NCBI GenBank assembly: GCA_022749755.1
Contig: CM040441.1
Span: 4,654,741-4,718,740 of the forward strand
Reading direction: 5' to 3'
Source of the DNA: Azadirachta indica
Taxonomy: Eukaryota; Streptophyta; Magnoliopsida; Sapindales; Meliaceae
Length of the DNA: 64,000 bases
The translations under genes and the position numbers were made by a program. Within the stretch, counting starts at the first letter, position 1. Each line of letters opens with the position of its first letter. Shown here piece after piece: positions 47,569-60,360 of the stretch. The notes beneath the pieces were generated by a model. The model worked only from the letters and a program-made list of their open reading frames with translations, did no database searches and was not told the DNA's origin.

Positions 47569-50500
47569 GCAGAGAGAAAGCCGACTCTTGACAAATAAGC
47601 TAATCGAGGTGACAAGTTACCACGGGACACAAAGATTATGGATTCGGAATAGTCAGTCTTGGACTTCAAAGTCCATGATCCGAAGTTCCACATCACTAGA
47701 TTTGACTTAGAGGACTAATGGTTATAAGCCTGAGGAGCTTTAAGTGTGGGCCCTAAATTTAAAGCAACAAATGATTACTAACTAATGATCAAGCTACCAT
47801 ACAAACTACTTGATTGCATGTTGATAATCTTATATATTAATAAATGGCTGTCACCATAAATCAATAAGATTGAGATAAGCACATATAAATGAGAGGCTAG
47901 ATGGCTGCTGAATTTCATCGTGACATGTACAGATATTACTTGATAGAGATCTTTTAAGTGATAACTCATCTTTTTTCATATCTGTATAAACCCCAAATTT
48001 TTTGCAAGTAAGGGTGTGGTTCTCTTAATTATTTTTGTTCTCTCTTTTATTGTCTTTACAATCTTGCATATACAATTATTATTGTCGTTATTGTTAATCT
48101 GTAAGATTATTTCTCCAATACACATTATTCTAACTTGATCATTAGAGGAGGTTCGCTAATAGCACCACTAGCGTCCGCTGATATGCTTCTGTTTTATAGA
48201 TATTTGCTACTGCGACGAAAGTGTATCACTTGGTAAGAGAGTAAGCTTCCTCAATGTAAAAGTTGACTTAGAAGAAGAGTCACCTACCTTGAGTAAAGCA
48301 TGTTTCGTTGGTAGAAAAGTCAACCACTTTAATAGATAGGTAAATCAGCTTAATGAATAAGGCAGTAAAGAACACCTCTTTTACAAAACAATTTGATATT
48401 GCGGATGTGCTTCCCATACAGTCAACAAAATTTGAATGTTGACTGAGATTTATTTGATGTGGCATGTATGTGGCAATAGGATAAATTTTAGCATCAACAT
48501 TTGGTGCCATTAATAAGAAACTGTAACAAAAGGTTGCTGTAGGAGCATAGAATAATGGCACAAAGGAGTATCCAATCAACATATGCAAAATTGATGACAA
48601 CTAGAGTAGGATGTGAAGGGAAAAACATGATAGATCCTTTTTGTTGATGGATCATCATATGATCAAGTGTAGGAGGGATCAACAATCAAAAGTGAATACG
48701 CAAAACTATTTAAGTAAGGCAAATAATAGGCTAACAAATCCAAATGTGTGTAAATTGAGCAGGTACCATGAGAGCAGAGTTCTAAAGAGAGGACCTTGCA
48801 ATAATTAGTCTCAACATTAGAAGTAGAATATTTGCTAATCATGCCTTTGTAGAATTCTCGCCATCATTATATTATCATACCTATATGGAATTATTACTAG
48901 TAATATCTTTGTAAAACTATCAATTGTACATTCATGGCAATGTCACCAATCTAACCAAGAATATCTTATGTCGAAGCCATTCTTGAATTATTGGTGAGGA
49001 GCACAATTTCAGAGAGTGTATATCTCTTACGTAGAAGCTCTTTTGAATTGTTGGCAAGGAGTACAATTTCAAGAGGTATGGATTTCCTATAAAGAATAAT
49101 AATCTGATACCATAAGTGTATCTTGACTAAATCAAGTTCACCTTAATGCTAATCTGGTGTCGTAGGTATATCTTAGCTTGATCAAGTTCTCTTTAATATT
49201 AATCTGATATTATAGGTGTGTTTTGGCATAGATTATTTCGCCATTGAAGTATACAAATTTGATGCCATTGATGTAACTCAATATGGATCATTTTATAGTT
49301 AAAGTTCGCCAATTGGATCCTACGACATCAAAAGACTTGTTGGCGAATGAATCCTACAATTGATGTGTACCCAGTATCAGTGGACATTAACGGTGAGCAA
49401 TTGTACCATTGATGTGCCCACAGCATCCAAGGACCTTATGATGTGCAAATTTGGCAACATTAGGATTTGTTCTCCATGAACTTTTTTGATACTATGGGTG
49501 CGGTGCATAAAGGCATGGTTGTTCGCGAAAAGTCCTTTGATATCATGGCACATTAAAGGCGCAGTTGCTCGCCATAAGGTATTTAATGTCATAGACACAT
49601 CAGAGACAAGATTCCTCGCCATAAGGTCATTTAATGCCTTGAAAGCTTTATAGGCACAATTTGTTTGCTAGTTATTTGGATATTGTAGGTGTATCATAGT
49701 TTAAACAATTTCACCGTTAAAGTTTTTAGTAAGTGTGTGTCAATGTATCAACATCATAATGTAAGCTTAGACCCGATTAAACTCTTGTTAGAATGGTTGA
49801 ATTAATACGTCTCTTCACCACCTTCTTTTTCCTTTTCCTCTTCCTCTTCCTCTACTTCCTCTTCACTTTTACTCTAGCAATCTCTTGTTAATGAAGTCTT
49901 TTCCTTCTCCATTTATACTATAATAAGATCAATCCGAAGCTGTAGTGGTCCAGATAATAGCTTGTGATTAAGGTACTAATACCCATCTAGAATTCATAAC
50001 TAACACGTTTCTTATAATAATATTTGGAAAGGAACTGCCAATATTTAAGCTTTCCTTCTATCGGGCTATGATGAAAACAGCAATTAAGAAAGTAACCACC
50101 GAAATTAGAAACTTTTTGTATCCCACACCAAAATGGAAATAAACACTTGGGAAGAGATATGAAACACACGAACCGTAATTAGCGATATTTTACATGATGA
50201 TCGAGCGGATATGACAATCAATACTATCCGAATATAACAACAACAAAGAATAAAAAAACCTTCTAAAGCTTACGCGTCCCTATCCATTCAAATAATTATC
50301 AAACATTAAGTGCTCCTGACAAGAAGTTATCAAAACCAAAGGAAATCCTAAGATCTAAGTGCCATAGCAAACAAAAAGTCTAGTTTCCACACTTGTCAAA
50401 TCTTCTAGGGCTAAAAACTGGGGGGCTCCTGTTGTTCATGTGTTGACTCTTGATAGACAGACTAGTTGAGGTGACAAGTTACCTCAGCACACAATGATTA

Positions 50501-51376
50501 TGGACCTAGAATATTTAGTCTAGGACTCCAAAGTCCATAACCCAAAGCCCCACATCACCAAATTTGACCTAAAGGACTAATGATTACAAGCATGAGGAGC
50601 TTTGGTTGTAGGCCCTAAATTTAAAGAAAAGAATGATTATTGTTTGATGATCAAGTTACCATGCAAACTACTTGATTACATGTTGATAATCTAATGTATC
50701 AATAAATTATTGCCACCATAAGCCAATGAGAGTAAGGCAAACACGGCAAACACATGCGAATGAGAGACCAAGTGGCAACTAAATTTCATCATGACATGCA
50801 CAGTGGTTACGTGATAGAGATCATTTGAGTGACAACTTATCTTTCCCCACATCTATATAAACTCCAAGTTTTCCCCAACTAGGGGGTTTAGTTCTTTTAC
50901 TAACTTACGCTCTCTCTCTCTTATTGTCCTGACAATCATACACACACAATTGTTATTGTTGCTATTGTTAATCATATGTGATTAGTTCTTTAATACACAT
51001 TATTCTAACTTGATCGTTAAAGAAGGTTCGCTGGTAGCACCACTAGTGTCCACTAACATGCTCCTATTTTCTATGTATTTGCTACTGGGACGAAAGTGTA
51101 TCACATGGTAAGAGAGTAAGCTACCTTGGCGCAAGAACTAACTTAGAAGGAGAGTCACCCACCTCGATAGTAGAGCATGCTACTTTAGTAAAAAAGTCAA
51201 CCGCCTCGGTAAATAAGTAAATCAGCTTGGTAGATAAGGTAGTGTGGGATACCTCATTTGCGAAGTAATTTGATATTGCGGATGCGTTTCCCATGCAGTT
51301 AACAAATTTTGAATGTTGATTGATATTTATCTAACGTAGTATGTATGTGACAATAGGATAAAATTTAGCATTAACA
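47569..51376 (+). mobile_element. Non-autonomous LTR retrotransposon (LARD/TRIM-like)
   Basis: LTRs of ~930-947 bp: left about 47569-48499, right 50430-51376. They share GAGGTGACAAGTTACC, TAAATTTAAAG, TACACATTATTCTAACTTGA, GGGACGAAAGTGTATCA-like and GATATTGCGGATG blocks and end in CAACA or TAACA. After the left LTR, TTTGGTGCCATTAATAAG looks like a primer-binding site of the TGGYGCC type. CTGGGGGGCTCC at 50418-50429 is a polypurine tract directly before the right LTR (TGTTGTTC). The 1.9-kb interior has no gag or pol, only minisatellite repeats. It must have moved with enzymes supplied by another element. The left LTR start is decayed and approximate. Confidence 0.85.
48960..49730. repeat. Internal minisatellite of the non-autonomous element
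   Basis: A ~50-65 bp degenerate unit of the type TAATCTGATACCATAGGTGT followed by ATCTTG-CTTGATCAAGTTCGCC recurs from about 49087. More distant copies contain TTGGCGAAT, TTGCTCGCCATAAGG and ATTTAATGTCATAG. Two ~65-bp units with GAAGC-CTTTTGAATTGTTGG lie near 48970-49080. No coding potential. Confidence 0.7.
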
Positions 51377-51826
51377 TTAATATTTCTTCTCCCTCAAATA
51401 TATAAGATCTCAAGATTTTCTTTCATTGAAAGGTTATTAATTAGGGTAGGACTTTCATTTATGTTCAATTTTTTCTTTTTTTATTTGAAAGAAGTGAATG
51501 GTATGTCTTCTTACTTGTATAAATTTTGTAAATATTTAATTTATTAGGATTGTCATGGGGTGTTTGATATTGCTCACCGAACTTCGGAAATTGAGTCTTC
51601 ATTTTATTGTTAATTATTAAGCGATGAAATATTCAATGAACCTTTAAACAATTTCCCACGAACAGAAGACAGACAGCTAATCTTACAAACTAATCAAGCA
51701 AATTAATCAATTACATTGCAATCAAAAAAATAAATAATACATACATGTATCATTTGTTTCATTAATTATATCTATATTTTTTTCTTGATATCCGCATTTT
51801 CATGCTTTAATTATTAATTATCATTG

Positions 51827-53273
51827 CTACAGTGATTTCAAAGTTCTAAACAGAGTCACTTCTACTTCCACAATGCACACGTCCTGCACCAGTAAGCCAT
51901 TTCTAGGATCTTTCAACTGACTGAGTTCAAAAAGTCTCGACGAACCCCAGCCATAGCTTGGGTAATGGAACCACCTTCCTTTATTATCAACTGCAAAACC
52001 AAAAGAAATTGAGCAGTAATTAATATTACTGTTATATAAAAAATTATTAGGGAAATAAAATAAAATAATTTGTATTTTAATTCATGTAACGTATAAAAAA
52101 AGAATACTTACCGAAAGTTTTATGTCTTGTTTCCTGCACTTGATCGAAGATTTTCATTGAGAAACCTGCAAATATTTGACATTTGGATCTGCCAAAAACA
52201 GGAACAGAGAAAGATAACCGCTTGCATTAGCATCACCTCCAGGGTAAAGGCCTATTTTCCTGAATCACCAACATGAAAAAAAAATTATATGTAATAGAAT
52301 AAATTTTATCGTCTACTCTTTTAAGAGTGTGTTTGTGTGTGTGTATATATATATATATGTATATTATATAGGCTTACGAAATTATTTTAAGGTGTATATG
52401 TATTCAATGGTCGTGCTTCAACTTAATTTTAAAAGATCTTATGATATATATATTGATCAAAATATTTCAAATTCTAACAAACTGCCAAATTTTTTTTATA
52501 TATGATTATTAATAATTAATTACTTGGCCAAGTTAATTTGCAATCAAAGATAGGATACAAATTAATTAAAGGGAGCAAGTAAGGGTACCATTTGTGATTT
52601 CCAGCAGTAAATAACTCTGATTCCTTGTAATTGGTCAATTTTGAAAAGTTTTCAATCTTCCAAATATGCTTGAAACTAGTGCTGCTTTTGATCATTGATA
52701 GGCACTCTCCTTTGGCTATATTTCTTTCTCTAACAATGACTTCTGCTCCAAAAACACATGTATCATCTACAAGATATCCATTTGAAGCATCGTTGAAATC
52801 TCCAAGTGATATAAATTCATCAAAACCCCATTCATGTTTCAATCCATGAAACCTTTTTCATTTCCCATGCCATCTACGTACATCCTCACAAATTAACAAC
52901 TTACCAAACTCAAAATCATTAGAAAATTATATATACATATTATGTATGTATGTTTATTCTTCTTTTAATTTTCTCGCATGAGAAAATGATCAGATGCAAA
53001 TATTATACTGTAATTATGCTTAACTAACCTTGAACTATCAAGAACTTATCCTTGTTCTGATTAAGCAAAATAGACGAAAAATTGCATACGCTTCCCATCC
53101 GAAACTGAGTGAATTTATGTTTGCAATTCTTAAGTAGACAGAGATGTGGTCTTTTACATTCTTTCCATTTGGGTAGAGAACAAGATTCCTGCAATAATTC
53201 AACTCAGCAAATCCGAATTAGTTAATAATTGTAGATACAAATTAAAAGATCAAGGAAATATGTATATATATAT

Positions 53274-53307
<34 letters not shown>

Positions 53308-53988
53308 CCATTTGTAGCGTCCAGCTTCAAAATCGCCAAATTCGTAGCGTCCATCTTCATTATCATCGAATTTGTTTTTCTCGTTTGCAAGCAATGAAAA
53401 CGACTGTATTTTGATTATGTAATGTGTTGGTTTAGTAACAATTATTTAACATAACAACCATATATATAAGAAAATATTATTAAGCTAAAAATTTGGAATG
53501 CATATTTAATATTTAACTAGCGGAGACGCACACTAAATAATAGTGTTACATACTAAAAGGCAAGATCAATATAAAACAAGGTAGAAAAAAACAAAAGGTT
53601 AAAACCAAACAATACAACGAGAAGGTTAAACAGATGGCAAAATAAAAACAAATTGTACGTAAGCGTCTAAATAGTAGTATTAAGTACAAAAAAGGCTCCA
53701 TCAAATACTGCAAGATTAAATCAAACAAGACAAATATAGATCTCTTCATGAACTAGATTGATAGCAAACGAGATATAAAGAAAGATCCGCAAAAGAATAC
53801 AAAATAAGAATATGTGGAGGTAATTAAACACAATATCTCTTGGTTAAACAACTCAAATATCAAGCTAATACGCAAAAAATTTAATTAGTAGTAATGGTCC
53901 AAACAATAGTATTAATTAAATACTAACAAAAACAGCATGGCATTGGATTAACATCCATACCATCTTCTTCAACAAATACTCTATCCAT
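51827..53988 (-). pseudogene. MATH (TRAF-like) domain gene, frame-broken
   Basis: Minus-strand exons: possible start ATG at 53988 (MDRVFVEEDG), about 53440-53309, 53188-53029, 52873-52589, about 52250-52114 and 51990-51827 with stop TAG. They encode two MATH repeats: [46 protein letters not shown]; then KHEWGFDEFISLGDFNDASN, HIWKIENFSKL, GNHKWY, LYPGGDANASGYLSLFLFLA, WFHYPSYGWGSSRLFELSQL, GLLVQDVCIVEVEV. Intron borders are sound, but the frame shifts near 53067-53072, near 52852-52860 and near 52155-52175. Unless these are sequence errors, this is a pseudogene. Plant two-MATH proteins of this kind are adaptor-like with poorly known roles. It is a paralogue of the split copy at 43.4-47.2 kb. 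Confidence 0.85.
53262..53306. repeat. (TA)n-(GATA)n microsatellite
   Basis: TATATATATA followed by eight GATA units, in the intron next to the first MATH exon. Confidence 0.97.
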
Positions 53989-55368
53989 GGCAACAAGTGA
54001 AATTGTCTGAATTCCTCCAAAGAATTGTTTAGCTGTAGGCTATTATTATCAAGAACAATATATATATATATATATATTATAACAACCTAGTGTTACATAG
54101 AAACAAAAACTAGTTAGGATAGAAAAGAATTGTTTTCAAGTTTTTACTTTTGGAAGAAAAAAATTGTTTCTGATTAGGGTTTTCTTACTCGCATATTAGT
54201 GAGATAGGGTGGGAATAAGATATTTCTTGCCCCATGGCTGTACCTTTAGACAGTTTAGAGCACGCTTGACGCTTCTAGACTATTTTAAATTGGAGTAACA
54301 ATAAGGAAAAAGGATTTGGTGTTTTGTAGGTGAAGTTTCTCAATTTTATCTAAAACTTTTTCAAAAGTTCAAAAAAAGAAAAGATATTCTTTGAGTGTTT
54401 CACTTGTACGTAAAGTTAATTAATGGTGATGGTAGTGGTATATATTAATTCCTTCACAACTGGTTCATGTAAATGAAAGGAAAGAATATGCAATTCTGAT
54501 TTTGCAGAAAAGTTAATTGATTGCTCGTAAAAAGAAGTGAAGTTTTTTGATTAATCAATTTCGTCCGAAGTCGGGAGTTAGTTATTAGATTCATTTCTTG
54601 GTTTCATTAATTGAAGGGCATTGGGGATAATATAACTTAATTAATATTTATGTGGTCACAACATACAAAACTATATCTTCCAAAGAAAAAAATTCTAACA
54701 TGAAACTTGTAAATCCATAACAGCGAATTCTTATTGAATACATAAATAATTCAAAAACAAAAGAGAAACAACCAATGCACACTACCAAAAAAAAAAAAAG
54801 AATGGAAACTTTGTATCACTTTTGTGTAACAGAAATAATTTCCACAGAAAATGTAGAGAACTAGAAGAGATTATTAATATTGTTGCAAATAAATAAAAGT
54901 TTATAACAAAGTGTTGTCGTTATTTTTCTCTGAGGTCAAAAGCCAAATTAACAGAAGTTGATTTGACATTAGAGATGGTATAAATTTCATTGGCTCTTCC
55001 TTTTTCCAATTTCTCTCTTAACTTTCCTTTCCTCTACACACTATAAATTTGATATCATATTTATGGCGTTATCATATTCAGCACATACAGCACGTTTAAG
55101 TTCGAGAATATATATGTATATATATATATATATTCATCCATCCTGTTGCCATGAATTCGTGAGTAAAAATTTATTTATTCTTTTTTTTAAACAAACCTTG
55201 TCTAGCAAGACAATTTATTAAAGAACAGAGTAAAAATTTACGTTTACATATAGGTATTTAAAGAAAAAAGAGTATCCATAACGATAAGTAATTTCTTTTA
55301 TTTAATTATTGATAGAATTCAGTTGAATTGAATAGAATAAAATAAAATTATTGATAAAGCGCCTTTTA
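53989..55368. other. No gene seen
   Basis: AT-rich, with (TA)n tracts at 54058-54077 and near 55112-55130. No frame carries a recognisable motif. The first few hundred bases would be the promoter side of the MATH pseudogene. Confidence 0.5.
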
Positions 55369-56043
55369 CTCCTAAAGATTTAGTATAATATGTTTATTAA
55401 TTCTAATAATTTTAAAAACACTTATAAAAATCTTAATTTATTAAAACATAACAATTATATCCCTGTGTAACAATAAGTATTTAAGAAAAATAACAAATGA
55501 ATCTCTAAAGTTTGAGTAAATATAATATATCAATGAAAAGTATATTAATTAGTTAAATAGTATTATTATTTTATGACACATAGTGATATAAATATTTATT
55601 AATATATTATAAATTTATTATTTTTATTATTTTTCAAATATAAATACAAATATTTTATTTAAATTATAATACAATTATAAATATGCTGTAAAATAAATAA
55701 ATTTGTAAATCTATTTTGGTTATCAAATGAATCTTTATTTACGTTTTTTTTTTTATTTAATTTCAGATAATTACAAATGTGTAATTTATTTTATTTATTT
55801 TTTTAAAAATAATTATAATACAATTATTTTATTAATATGTAATTAAAATAATATTATTTAATAATTAATACACTTTACATTGATATATTGTATTTCACTC
55901 AAATTTAGAGATTTATTTGTTATTTTTTTTAAATAACTACTATTAAATAAAGGTTTAATCATAATTTGTTAATAAATTAAGATTTTTGTAGTTAATTGTG
56001 AAATTATTAAGATCAATCAAGTTAATCAGCCAAACTTTAAGGG
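55369..56043. mobile_element. Second long-TIR foldback element
   Basis: The left arm contains AAAAATCTTAATTTATTAA, AATAACAAATGAATCTCTAA, GTTTGAGTAAATA and ATATATCAATG. The right arm holds the same series inverted (TTAATAAATTAAGATTTTTG near 55970; TTAGAGATTTATTTGTTATT near 55905; TATTTCACTCAAAT; CATTGATATAT). Arms are about 200 bp each around an AT-rich loop. The terminal bases GCCTTTTACTCC... and inverted ...AAAGGGCTC agree only partly, and I could not identify a target duplication, so the borders are approximate. No coding capacity. It is different in sequence from the foldback element at 30450. Confidence 0.7.
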
Positions 56044-57560
56044 CTCACATATCATTAACTCTATATTAAATTGTATGCTTGCTTACTTGTGTGAATAAGT
56101 AAATTACTGTTTTTCGTTGGACAAGTACAACGTTAAAAATATAAAGTTTATTATTGATCAGGTAATACAACAAATTAATGGAAACAACATGCACGCAGAG
56201 GCAAAGAATCTGCCATTTATTTTTGATGCTGTAACTTTCTGATCATGTATAGAAATTAAAAGGTAATCTTTTTCATTTTAATAATAGGACAATTCTATAA
56301 AAAAACAAAAGGGAAATAATTTGTTATTTAGCAATTAAATGACATAAACTAGAGGTCAATTTTCCTGTAACTATCCTGTCTCATTGGGGAATATTCCTAT
56401 AATTTTCTTGGAGCTTTCCCATTAGATACGTTACATATACTCTTTTTATTTCCCTTTTCAATCTCTTCTGTATTGTACAAAAAATAACCTGAAAATCCAG
56501 AAACACGCATACCTCAGCAGCTCTGTTTTATAAGGCGGACTAACAAGCTTATCAAGGCTGAGCATTATTTTTATTATAATATTAGAATTAGGTTGGACTT
56601 AAATTAATAATAAATTAATGTTTGACTGCGAAACATGACTAATTATAATACTGTTAACTTTTTTTTTTATTATTTTACATATTTATCTCTGATAAATTTA
56701 ATTTTGTATTGAGAATAAACCATACTCGAGTTCAGTCCAATTTTTTAGAAAGAAAAATACAAAATATTTCCTAATTTTTTAAAACTATCAATAATAAAAC
56801 TACCATTTACCATTCCTACTATCCAAATTTTATTGTTAACTGTTAATTTTTTTTGTCATGTTATATATTTAACCTTAACAAATTCGATTTTGTATTAAAC
56901 GTAAACCTTAGCCTAGTCCAATCCATTTTTTTAAAAGAGGGAAAAAAAAAAATAACCACTAACCACCATAGCCTCAAAATTTTATCATCAAATGTTAATT
57001 TTTTTATCATTTTATATTTAAACAATAATCCGGCTCAATCCAATTTTTTCTGAACATAAAATAAAAAAGAAAATAAAATATTTGTGAATACATCAGCATT
57101 TGAACATTGGGCTTTAATCTAAAGAATTTGATATTTAACCATTAAACAAACTCAATTATTTAAAAATAATATATATGTACACTACTTTACACATTGTATA
57201 AATGTTAATTTCAGAAAACTCTAAACAATAATGAAAATAAAACTATCTAATAAAAATAAAAGGAACAAAATAATTTAAACTTAAGGAAGATATTTGCCCA
57301 ACTGAAAAATAAAAAACAGGCGAATATATATAAAAACTCAATATACTATATAATCCAGCTTATAGCTTCGTAATGAAATCAAACTAAAAATTAAAAGCCA
57401 TCAATCCAGTATGCTGCCAGAACCATTAATCCAACTATCAACCTAATAACAATATTGAAACGTATATGTTGTTAGAATAAATTGTAAAGAATATCACTAA
57501 ATATAAACTACATATATAGTAGTAAAATCATGAAAACATAGCAAACTGAATCACGTTATG
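56044..57560. other. AT-rich spacer with diverged direct repeats
   Basis: Three diverged copies near 56646-56750, 56838-56935 and 56993-57055 share TGTTAATTTTTTT-ATCAT, TATATTTAACC, ATTTTGTATT and TCCAATTTTTT. No gene is seen. Confidence 0.55.
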
Positions 57561-57770
57561 TAAGGCACCATTTGCTGGTTGGTGAGTTTATCTGAGAGCT
57601 TTATGTGAAGATAGACGCATTTAGTGCCCCAATCAACAACATCGTCATCTGGTCACCAAAGAAAATGATTGGAAGGATTCGTCAAAATAAGGAAGGGAAA
57701 TCTTTTTGGCATATATAAAATAAAAGCTTTTGCAAGATGACAAAGGAAGAAGAAACCTTTCAGCTTGTTG

Positions 57771-58345
57771 TTAAGGAGCCTTGATTTGGCCTTTGCAAAA
57801 TCTTTTAGGATTTGGCTCCATTTCCTCCTCGTCCGATCTACCATTCCCACCAGTGTCGGCGTCTTCACTGGTTTCGGCAAATTTTACGGTAAATTTGTTA
57901 GACTGCGTCTCACTGGGACTTGCATATAGAGGACACGCCCCACAACATTTCACCTCGACACCTTTTCGGTTTTCTGGGTAAAGGGAAAACTGAAGAAAGG
58001 CAGCTGTATAGTGGTCATCATTCAAGCAGGGATCAAATCCAAGTAAGATATGATCTGAGTCAATGAGCACGCAATCAATCCAATAGTCAAGGGTTGCCCT
58101 CAAATAGCAAACTGTACCATAATTGCTTTCTGAGGTACTTTCCAAATTATTAACACATTTCACTCTTAAAGAATTAATATCAACAATATCATCTTGATCA
58201 AACGCAATAACAACGCACAGAGCAAATCCAATGAACTTTCTGTTAGAGCAATGCTGTGACAGTTTAACAGTTAACGAGGATCCTGGACTTTGATAGCTGA
58301 ACCAGTCAGGAATTCCACTTCCTGGCAAACAAATGCTGGTTTAGT
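57771..58345 (-). pseudogene. Isolated TNL C-JID terminal exon
   Basis: An open frame of about 190 codons ends at TGA/TAA-side position 57771. It carries the post-LRR C-JID domain: CLPGSGIPDWFSYQSPGSSL, RKFIGFALCVVIAFD, DHILLGFDPCL, VKCCGACPLYASPSET, and the tail GRSDEEEMEPNPKRFCKGQI. It matches the last exon of the TNL at 9.5-10.7 kb and the start of the last exon at 63.95 kb. An AG acceptor (TTTCAG) lies near 58375. No LRR, NB-ARC or TIR sequence exists on the upstream side (58.4-60 kb), so the exon is orphaned although its own frame is intact. It may be transcribed as part of something else, but nothing shows that. Confidence 0.85.
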
Positions 58346-58399
58346 ATTAATTTTTACCATCAAGTATGTATGTACCTGAAACAAAAGGAAGAACATTAA

Positions 58400-59380
58400 T
58401 GGAAGAGATTCAAGGGTCCATGAACTCATTAATAATTGAATTCGTTGGCATTTTTAATTGTACAAAGACGGGAGGCTATCGTATGTTCATTTATACATCT
58501 TCGTGAAAATTATGAAGATCATACCACTTATCCTTTAATACGTAAATGCCTTGACTACGCTTGATTTCCATCACAAATTTCCGTTTTGCCTTTATTTTTT
58601 AAAAAAATTTTCATTGGACGAGTTGAAGAAGAGTTGTTTCAGCAAATTTTTGAACTAAAACTAGAGCAATGAAAAAAACTATATATAATATATTTTGCAC
58701 CTGAATATTTGGCAATGAAACGTGGTGACAAAAAAGTAAACTATTTTTTAAACTTATTTGCGACTGCTACATAACAATCATAAATTGGATGCGAATACCT
58801 TTTGTAATGGCTTAAAATAGCTGCAAATGATAATATATATTTTGTGACCGTACTTATAGCAATCTACAATATTTGGTCCCAATTGGTCAAAATTCCACGG
58901 CAAAAACTTCTTTTGTTGTTGAACTTATAATATTTATAACTGATTTTTTCAGCGGCAAAAGACTTTTTTCCTTGTAGTTTTAGTAAAACTAAAATTTTGT
59001 CTTGCATTCGTTTAATTAAGATGCTCATATTTTTTAAAATTTTAATTAATTATTCATATATTAGAAATAACAATAATAGAGAAATATGATAAATAACTCC
59101 TTTACTAAAGAGTTATTAAAATATAAAAATATATCAATTACCATATATTAATCATTGCAGCGACAAATGCAATATAAAGAATCTCTAAAGTCTAACCCCA
59201 GTGAATCCATGATTTTGAAAACGAAGGAAAAAACTTATCTGCTTTATTGAACATTATTTCGTATATTTATAAATTGTGATTAAACCAAAATAAAATGATA
59301 TTCAAAATAGATTCATAACAAACAGAAACAAATCGGTTAACCCGAGTTAAATCAATTATTTTTGTCATAAATCAAGGGCT
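58400..59380. other. No gene seen
   Basis: AT-rich spacer between the orphan C-JID exon (-) and the TNL promoter copies (+). The part 58690-58980 has a GCAAT-rich text resembling a degraded DNA transposon end, but I could not define it. Confidence 0.4.
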
Positions 59381-59389
59381 AAACATCAC

Positions 59390-60250
59390 AATTTGCACTC
59401 AAGTGAAGTAAACTTTCCAAAATATGTTAATTATTTATTTAATTATAAAATTATTTATTTCTTTCTTCCTTGGAAGTCATTCACTAGTGCTTTTGCTTTT
59501 CGGCTGTTGAATTTCTCGCATTTCATATTATTATTATTATTATTATTCTTTTTCCTTTGTCTCGCCCATTTTAATAATAAGTGCTTGACTTTGACTTCAA
59601 CTTACCATAGAACTAACTATTCATTCGCGAATCTAGATTTGGCTTTTATTGATAGTCGTTTTCCCCTTTTCCTTATGATTACATGCATGTATGAACAATT
59701 CACTCGAGACCCACTTGTGTACTTAATTTCTTTATCTTCTTGTTTTCAAATTCCTGTAGTGTTGAGTCTTTGATAATGTGCTTGACTTGACTTCAACAGC
59801 CTGCCCAATATGCTTTAGCATTCCGTCTGAAATTTCTATATATATTAAAAGTTACTTTCAAATGCTGCATGCTTCCTAAACAGAATGTTATGTTCATATA
59901 TGCACATTCAAAGTCGTTTCGGGACACTTGTGCATGAACATACCAAAACTGCTGCCATTGTAATCAAGATCATAAATCTTCAAGTCTCATAAATCAATTG
60001 TTAAACATCACAATTTACAATGAAGTGAAGTGAAGTGAATATTTCCCAAATATAATAATTATCCATTAACTTATCTCTTTTTTTATTTCTTTTATTCTTG
60101 GAATTCATTCACAAGTGACTTTATCATTGCTGGACCAATGCTTTCGTTTTTCTTTCATCGAAAAATGAAGAGGAAAGCTCCCAGAAATGTCCAGGAAACA
60201 CGAAAGAAATTAAGAGAAAGCAGCTGGAAAAGTGAAAGAAATTAGAGTCC
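59390..60250 (+). promoter_or_regulatory. Duplicated TNL upstream region
   Basis: Two successive copies precede the TNL. The first, 59390-59545, has CACTCAAGTGAAGT, TTCCTTGGAAGTCATTCACT and GTTGAATTTCTCGCATTTCA. The second, about 60005-60250, has CAATTTACAATGAAGTGAAG, CTTGGAATTCATTCACAAGT and CCAGGAAACACGAAAGAAA. Both match, in inverse orientation, the pair at 13540-14110. The same unit is thus doubled at two loci 46 kb apart, next to TNL sequence each time. It likely carries promoter and leader; no single element can be assigned. Confidence 0.7.
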
Positions 60251-60360
60251 AATTAGAAGAAAAATTAGAACTCCATCTTCATCTTCTTCAACTTCATATT
60301 TACATGCATTATTCATACATTTGGTTTACTGTCAATTAAGTATCTCTATCTCTTTCTGTC

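Noticed and set aside
48280..48685. Overlapping minus-strand frames in the left LTR and interior of the non-autonomous element
   Set aside because: They cross the LTR border, are not open in the right LTR copy and show no gag or pol motifs.
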